Below, one piece after another: positions 57,827 through 64,000 of a DNA stretch of 64,000 bases (its first letter is position 1; each line of letters starts with the position of its first letter). The notes under the pieces were generated by a model. The model searched no databases and was not told the origin of the DNA. It was given only the letters and a program-made list of their open reading frames with translations. The stretch lies in contig CAJNYU010001115.1 in the NCBI GenBank assembly GCA_905331475.1, positions 124,001 to 188,000 of the forward strand, written 5' to 3'. This DNA comes from Rotaria socialis (lineage: Eukaryota > Rotifera > Eurotatoria > Philodinida > Philodinidae). The position numbers and the translations under genes are program-made.

Positions 57827-59812
57827 ATGTCAAAATCAAGTTATTATACCAACGATCAAGAAACAGCAATAACAACGCGTATTGTTGAAAATTTTATTAT
57901 CGTTTGGTTAGATCTACAGCAGAATGAATTGGATGAAAATCTAATAAATCAATTTCGACAGACGATCAATTCAATTTATTTTTTTTCGGATACGGAGCAA
58001 TGCATTGAATATATTTCACGAATTCAAGATGAACAAATATTTATGGTTATTGCTAATTCATTCGATCGACAATATATGCCCGCATTCGAACAAATGTCAC
58101 AACTGAATTCAATTTATTTTTTGAGTATTAAAAAAATTGATTATAAAGAATATAAAAAGGTCAAAGGTAATTTTAATAGAATTGAAAATATTTTCAAAGA
58201 ACTTAAACTCGACCTTTATCTATGTCAACGTAATTTAACTCCCATTAGTATGGTTAATTCAAATTCAATAAACAATTTTAATGAACTCGATGAATCATTT
58301 CTATGTTCACAATTAATTAAAGAGATTTCAGTGAGTATGAAACGGGATGAAAATGCTAAAAAACAATATCTAGAATTTTGTCGTGTACAATATGCTGGCA
58401 ATGAACAACAGTTAAAAATTATTGATCAATTCGAAAGGGAATACACATCTCTATCGCCGATCTGGTGGTATACAAGAGATTGTTTTACCTATTCGATGCT
58501 TAATAAAGCTTTAAGAAAACAAGATACTGAATTGATTATTAGAATGGGATTTTTCATACGAGATTTAAACGAACAAATCGAACAGATCTATGCAAAAATG
58601 GGAAAACCCTCTTCATTAACTGTTTATCGTGGTCAAGGTATGGCACCTGTCGAATTCGAAAAATTACTAAATAATAAAAGTGGACTTCTATCATTCAATA
58701 ATTTTTTCTCGGCAAGTACAGATCGTCAAGTATCATTGAGTTTAGCTAAACAATCATCGAATAATTTGTATCCAACGTCTGTTCTATTTCAAATGAATAT
58801 CAATCCATTGATTGCAACAAGTCCGTTTGCTTATTTAGATAAAATAAGTTATTATTCGAATAATAAAAAAGGTATTATTTTTCCAATGCATACAATTTTT
58901 CGTATTGACGAAATCAAACAGATTGAAAAGTATTTATGGCAAATTAATTTAACATTAACAAGTAGTAATGATGAACAACTTGTACGACTGACTGAATATA
59001 CACGTGTAGGCGCCGACGGAGAAACTGGTATGCATCGAATGGCTAAGTTAATGCTTGTTATGAGTAAAATGGATAAAGCAAAAGAAATCTATTCAGCACT
59101 ACTCGACACAACATCGAGTGATGATAAAAATGAACTCGCTCATCTGCATCATCAAATTGCATATGTTTATGAACAGAAAAATGATTTAGCCAATGCACTT
59201 TCTCATTATGACCAAGCACTCAATATCTATTTGACTTATTTACCATTTAATGATCCAAAACTTTGTCCAACATATTCAAATATTGGATTAATACTTAAAA
59301 AGCAAGGCAATCTAAATCATTCTTTAGAATTTCTTGAACATGCTCTTGATATTGATCTAATTGCATCGAAGCCTGATCCAATTGAAATCGCTATTCTATA
59401 CATAAATATTGGTGGCGTTTATGATGCCGAAGGAAAATCTGCAGAAGCTTTAGAACACTATGAAAATGCACTTGAAATCATCCGTAAACATCTTCCACCT
59501 TATCACCCATTGATAGGAGCGACTCATAATAATATTGCATTAGTACATTTTTCATTGAAAGATTATTCAACTGCTTTAAAACATTTTCAAGAAACGCTTG
59601 AAATTGAACAAAAAAAACTTGCCTATGATCATCCATCACTGATTATGACTCATATGAATATAGCTGGTGTACTGGAAGGTCTTCAACGATATAAAGAAGC
59701 TGCTGAACATGCAGAAAAAGCTGCTAGTATTTTACGTGATAAATTCAGTGATGATAATCCTCAAGTTACAATACTACGTGAATATTTAGATCATTTAAGA
59801 CAGAAACAATAA
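57827..59812 (+). CDS. ART-fold / TPR protein with N-terminal receiver-like module
   Basis: One uninterrupted frame of 661 residues from ATG 57827. Three parts: (1) aa 15-135, IVENFIIVWLDLQQNELDEN, FFSDTEQCIEYISRIQDEQI, FMVIANS, an alternating strand-helix pattern like a receiver or TIR-type fold; (2) aa 160-385, a mono-ADP-ribosyltransferase (RT6-type) fold with WWYTRDCFTYSMLNKALRKQ, TVYRGQGM (Arg268) and NNFFSASTDRQVSLSLAKQ (S-A-S at 295-297), then FPMHTIFRIDEIKQIEKYLW; (3) aa 436-650, about five kinesin-light-chain-like TPRs (YSNIGLILKKQGNLNHSLEF, NIGGVYDAEGKSAEALEHYE, HNNIALVHFSLKDYSTALKH). The ART signature ExE before the ILF-like strand is replaced by Lys347-Lys-Gly349, so transferase activity is doubtful. 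Bdelloids have many such proteins. Function unknown; peptide binding by TPR is likely. Confidence 0.85.
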   Translation: MSKSSYYTNDQETAITTRIVENFIIVWLDLQQNELDENLINQFRQTINSIYFFSDTEQCIEYISRIQDEQIFMVIANSFDRQYMPAFEQMSQLNSIYFLSIKKIDYKEYKKVKGNFNRIENIFKELKLDLYLCQRNLTPISMVNSNSINNFNELDESFLCSQLIKEISVSMKRDENAKKQYLEFCRVQYAGNEQQLKIIDQFEREYTSLSPIWWYTRDCFTYSMLNKALRKQDTELIIRMGFFIRDLNEQIEQIYAKMGKPSSLTVYRGQGMAPVEFEKLLNNKSGLLSFNNFFSASTDRQVSLSLAKQSSNNLYPTSVLFQMNINPLIATSPFAYLDKISYYSNNKKGIIFPMHTIFRIDEIKQIEKYLWQINLTLTSSNDEQLVRLTEYTRVGADGETGMHRMAKLMLVMSKMDKAKEIYSALLDTTSSDDKNELAHLHHQIAYVYEQKNDLANALSHYDQALNIYLTYLPFNDPKLCPTYSNIGLILKKQGNLNHSLEFLEHALDIDLIASKPDPIEIAILYINIGGVYDAEGKSAEALEHYENALEIIRKHLPPYHPLIGATHNNIALVHFSLKDYSTALKHFQETLEIEQKKLAYDHPSLIMTHMNIAGVLEGLQRYKEAAEHAEKAASILRDKFSDDNPQVTILREYLDHLRQKQ

Positions 59813-60955
59813 ATGTATATACTTTTTCACTTTTTTTAAAATTTTATTATTTATTAAAAAGAGAGAAAAAAAAATCGAAAAGCATTCCGAAATTATGAAT
59901 CGATATGAAACATTTATTAACTAGCAGACAGTTGGCTGTTTAGTGTCCTGAAAGAATCTTACAATCATTTGTAGAACGAAGTTCTGCACTTTTAAAGTGA
60001 CTTTCATCAAATCGAACGATTAATTTGACCATGTGAATTACGAAATAATCCGAAAAATGAGCGAATATTTTTTTTATCGACAATTAAGAACCATCATGCT
60101 CGCCATTGGTATGAAAGTAAAGCATTGATACAACATTCTAATCACTGGCTACAAAACGTATTAAGAAAAAATCTCGCTGTCTCGCTGCATTAACAATTTA
60201 TTTTTTCGTATAATACTAGTTCGATCGATTCGAATATCAATTTACTAATTCATTCTGTCGTATATCAAGCATGAATTTTTAATTAATTCTCATAAACTGA
60301 AGATTAATGGAGATTAGAACAAAAGCGTTGAATATAGATCGAATCTGACTAGTGAATTCTAAATCAATATTCTTCTCTAACGAAAATGTACAATTGTCCT
60401 GGTCATCTGTTCCGAGATTTATCAAAGCAGTATTTTCTCTTAATACACGTGATTTTAAAACAACTGTTAGGATTGAAATAGACGATTTTAAATTTAAGTT
60501 ATTTTTTTATCATGCTATCCATATATATTTCCCGGTCTTTTTCGAATCAATTTCTCTCGTCGGCTGCCTATAGTTTCGAATAGTATTGTTCTACTATTTT
60601 CTTTTTTTTCTGTTCTCTTTTAATTCCAGGGATTTAGAAATATGATAATAGACAACTCTGGCTATCTAGACGACACAACAATGTACATAAGTAACGTCTA
60701 CTTGCTCTCTTTTGCGTCGTTACTGTTTGTCCATCCGGAATATCAGCAACGAAATGGACGGGAGAAATCACTACGAATCTACGAGAAAACGTGTCCATCT
60801 CTTTCTCTCTCTCGCTCTCTTTCTCTGTTTCTTGTCTCACTATTTATTAAGCACTTTTTTTCGACGACGTGATTATTAGTCGATTTTTCTCTTTTCCTTT
60901 TAACTTTTAACCTATTTGTGCGTGTGCGTGTGAGTGTGTAAACTAAACAACTACA
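59813..60955. other. Intergenic region, no gene seen
   Basis: About 1.1 kb between the ART-TPR gene and the first CPEB exon. It contains a CT-rich tract at 60799-60827 and a GT-rich stretch at 60917-60937. Frames of up to 76 codons have no domain. Upstream CPEB exons could be hidden here, since CPEB N-termini are poorly conserved. Confidence 0.45.
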
Positions 60956-63481
60956 ATGATCTCAAAAGAAAGTGTAAATATAATAATATATCTGTTTTGC
61001 ATTGTTAAGTAATTTTCTTCTTCTTCTGAACTTAGACTTTTACAATCGGAGGAAATTATCCATTAATTGATCGTTCATTCAATACATTAAGTAATTTACT
61101 TGATGATCCTTTACCAAATAATAATGAATATGAACAACAACAACAACAACAGCGATCAATGATGATGATGAATGGAACAACAAATTTACCACAATGGTCA
61201 ATGCCACAAATTAATTTTGCATCAACGCCTATTCTCAAGTAAAGATTTCTACTATAAATTTCGAATTGGTTAAACTATTGTGGGTATTTTTGTTTAGTAT
61301 GTGTTCGGATGAAAAATTTCTTCAATTTTTAATGAGTAAAGATTTTACGACTCGCTATGCTGGTGATGATGATCAATATGAAGATAATCGTTATGTACAA
61401 GAACGACATCAAAATATTGTTCCAACATCTTTAATAGAACAAATGGTATGACTGTTTTTTGATAGTTTGAAATAAATAATCGTATTTCTATTTAGCAATG
61501 TATCACCATTGATAATGATGATAATCGATTGAAATTAGCTGCAGCCAATGAACGTCGTCAAGCTACTCGTAAGACGGACGGGGAAGGGGAGCATGAAAAA
61601 ATTCATTTTCTAGTTAATAATGATTTTTCTAGGTCATTTTGGTAAAGTCAGTCAAAATATGTGTTGGTGTGCACCATTACCAGTTAAACCGCGGGCTTAT
61701 TCGATAAATCCTCCTTCACTTTCAAATAAAATTTTTCTCGGTGGAATTCCGCATGATCTTAATGAACGTAAGAAATGAATTCTATCAAATTTTAGTTTCT
61801 TTTTAATGAAAAAAAAATATTTATTTGTGCTCATAGGTGAATTAGCTACTCGTCTTAGTCAGTTTGGCCCTGTTCGTATCGAATGGCCGGCTGAAAATAA
61901 TCGTACGCGTCGTCGAACTAATCATGGTAGAGTTGTTTTTTTTTATGTGAAAGAATTTATTTTTATTCGAATTATATTTCTAGGCAAATCTGGATATGCC
62001 TATGCAATATTTGATAAAGAATCGTCTGTACATGAATTACTTTTAGCTAGTTGTCAACAACCACAACGTAATTCTGATGGTCGTTGTGAATATTATCTTA
62101 ATCTTAACAGTCAACGATCGGCTTCGAAACGTAAAAGTGTAAGTTGATCTTCTCATTTTTAAAATGTATACTGGGGATTAAATGGTTGATACCCTTCAGT
62201 TACTCGGGTCTGGTGGCTATTGCCATTATCAGTTCTTTAATTAAACACTTCAGGATGAAAATATTAACTACGTTTTCCTTTTAGATTCAACTAATACCAT
62301 GGTTTGTAAGTATTGCAATGATTTCTGTTCAATATCAATAGAGAACATATCATTTTGGTTATATAGACGGAAGATGCACAATGGATGTCGTCGAATCGAC
62401 ACGATGCAGCCATGTGTGAATTACTCAAAGATGATCCATATAAGACCACAGTCTTTGTTGGAGCTTTACATGGTAGATTATTGTTGAGATTTTGCAATCA
62501 ATTAATTTTTAATGATTTTTAGGTATGATGACTGCATATGCACTTGCTCGTATATTCTCTAAATTATTTGGTGAAGTTGATTTTGCTGCTATTGATACTG
62601 ATCGTAATAAATATCCAATTGGTAAGTTTAATTCTTCGATTTGATTATGAACTTGTTTTTTGTTTGTTTGTTATCATTTAGGTTCTGGCCGTGTTATTTT
62701 TACTAGTATTCACAGTTATTTCAGTGCAATGACGGTTCGTTTTTATTTGAAAAAAATATCAATATACTAATTTGTATTTCTTTTTGAATAGGCTAATTAT
62801 GTATTTATTGATTGTGAACGATTTTCAAAAGTGGTTCGTATTTCAAGTTTTTTGTTTCTATTTCTTTCGAAAAGTGTATTGTCTTCAGAGAAGAATAACA
62901 AATCTTTTCTCAGTTTACACTTCTCTACTCACGGAATCGTGGAAAGAGATTCATTATGGTTGATTGCCATTTTTGTTCCTTCTGTAGAAGGTATTTTGCC
63001 TTAACGCTTCTTTTTAAGTGAGGTTTTATTATTAGTCTTATACTAAACAAGTCACTTCGATCTACTATTTGAATTATTCAACAGCTTCTCATTGCATAAA
63101 AATTAAGCATTCAAAGTGAAGAATACTACAAGTCTAACACCATCTTTCAACTGTAGAGTAAAATATTCGCATGACTATCGTGATAAAGAGAAAACTACTA
63201 TAATCGAACTTGAAAGACAGTTAACATATTCATTAGTATGTATCTCGTAATATTTATTATAGATTCAATTGGATCCTTATTTGGTTGACGCTCAAACCTG
63301 TAGTGGTACAAATGGTCAATCATGCACTCAATTGGGTAAATACTTCTGTCGATCACTTGCCTGTTGGAAATATTTTTGTGACAAATGTTGGACAAGAGCA
63401 CACACGGGTATTAATAGTCAGCAACCATTAACTGAAGCGCTCGCTCATAAACCACTAATGCGTAATGCAAGTGTTTCTTGA
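60956..63481 (+). CDS. CPEB1: CPEB1-like cytoplasmic polyadenylation element-binding protein
   Basis: Twelve exons join in phase (60956-60973, 61036-61238, 61298-61445, 61496-61568, 61633-61767, 61837-61926, 61984-62138, 62367-62472, 62523-62621, 62682-62734, 62792-62833, 63263-63481) into 446 residues. The N-terminus is low-complexity with a Gln6 and Met4 run. RRM1: [48 protein letters not shown]2: [38 protein letters not shown]-terminal ZZ-type zinc module: [49 protein letters not shown] and KYPIGSGRV place it with CPEB1/Orb1 more than CPEB2-4. CPEB binds UUUUAU elements in 3' UTRs and controls poly(A) length and translation in oocytes and neurons. The first exon (MISKES) is inferred from phase; extra upstream exons are possible. 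The first ZZ cysteines are spaced C-X7-C instead of C-X2-C. Confidence 0.9.
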
Positions 63482-64000
63482 TTGAGTTTGTTTTTTCTTG
63501 TTTTCTTTTTTGTTTGAAAGTAAGAGTTATGCATTTCTGTTGACTGTTTTTTTTGTCTCCTTTTTGTGTTTGAGATGCATTTCATGTTCGTCTATATCTC
63601 TGTTGAATGGTTCAATTGTTTGTGTTCGTTTTTTTCTCTTCTTGTTCCACTGTACCGGTGATTCGCTCTATTGTCAAGGTGGACTTCGTCGTGTTTTGTG
63701 ATAAATTTTCTTTCTTGCGCCTTTTTTTCTCTATATGTATGGTTTTCTAGTATAACCTTTTCTTTTGTTATTTGTTATTTGATGTTTATTTTCGTGCATC
63801 TTTAAGATATTGTACTTTGAAAAAAGAGATAACGATTGAATATATATAAAAACACGCACATAGAATTCGTATGCGTTTGGAAGGTTAAACATTATTATGC
63901 CTTTTTAATACAGTCATAAGCAAATATTACAATGATATCGCTATCAAAGTAATATCTTTACATTCTAGTACAAAAGATGGTAGAAACGAAGAATAGTAAT
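63482..64000. other. Downstream of CPEB, no gene seen
   Basis: 519 bp to the window end, T-rich at first and likely the CPEB 3' UTR. No open frame with recognisable content. Confidence 0.5.

Noticed and set aside
1..64000. CRISPR array or prokaryotic operon features
   Set aside because: The window is eukaryotic throughout, with spliceosomal introns in most genes; no direct-repeat/spacer pattern was seen.

Overview
The window is nuclear DNA of a small-genome invertebrate, most likely a bdelloid rotifer. Base composition is AT-rich. Most genes are broken by many introns of about 50-65 bp with GTAAG-like donors and TTTNAG acceptors. There is one intact and one decayed copy of the ADP-ribosyltransferase-fold plus TPR family that is greatly expanded in bdelloids. 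All exon chains below were joined by eye, checking reading phase across each GT..AG junction and comparing with remembered animal orthologues; no search was run.

Layout. 1-151 (-): first exon of a PTP4A/PRL phosphatase running off the window. 2890-8921 (+): complete ECT2 Rho exchange factor. 10844-15840 (+): GPSM2/LGN/Pins spindle-orientation adaptor. 17625-18840 (+): four-pass membrane protein not recognised. 19316-20730 (-): two-HMG-box protein resembling mitochondrial TFAM. 21093-27652 (-): CCAR1. 31335-32849 (+): beta-1,4-galactosyltransferase. 32850-40821: a disturbed interval with relics of the B4GALT tail and of a CUB/LDLa gene, a fold-back element, an ART-TPR pseudogene, and at its end an intact CUB-LDLa gene (39650-40821, -) whose first intron carries a small DNA transposon with a long G run and an N. 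41268-42910 (-): two small hypothetical genes. 43752-47290 (-): R7-family RGS protein. 47601-48446 (-): TMEM33. 48809-51153 (+): TFIIIA-like zinc-finger protein. 51277-53275 (+): COA5, apparently with IPMK (51775-52683, +) inside its first intron. 53433-54919 (+): MMAA. 57827-59812 (+): intact ART-TPR protein with a changed catalytic motif. 60956-63481 (+): CPEB1-like translational regulator.

The genes are mainly ordinary housekeeping and regulatory genes: cytokinesis and spindle orientation (ECT2, GPSM), mitochondrial maintenance and metabolism (TFAM-like, COA5, MMAA), signalling (PTP4A, RGS, IPMK), transcription and translation control (CCAR1, TFIIIA-like, CPEB), and the ER/Golgi (TMEM33, B4GALT). 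No operon logic is evident, though several close same-strand pairs and acceptor-like sites just before start codons fit the spliced-leader trans-splicing known in bdelloids. The accessory parts are the intergenic regions at 27.7-31.3, 32.9-39.6 and 54.9-57.8 kb and the long introns, where fold-back and inverted-repeat elements sit. The most notable items are the ART-fold/TPR protein lacking the catalytic glutamate motif, the IPMK-in-COA5 arrangement with a first exon that can join either gene in frame, two palindromic elements, and the repeated B4GALT/CUB-LDLa block.
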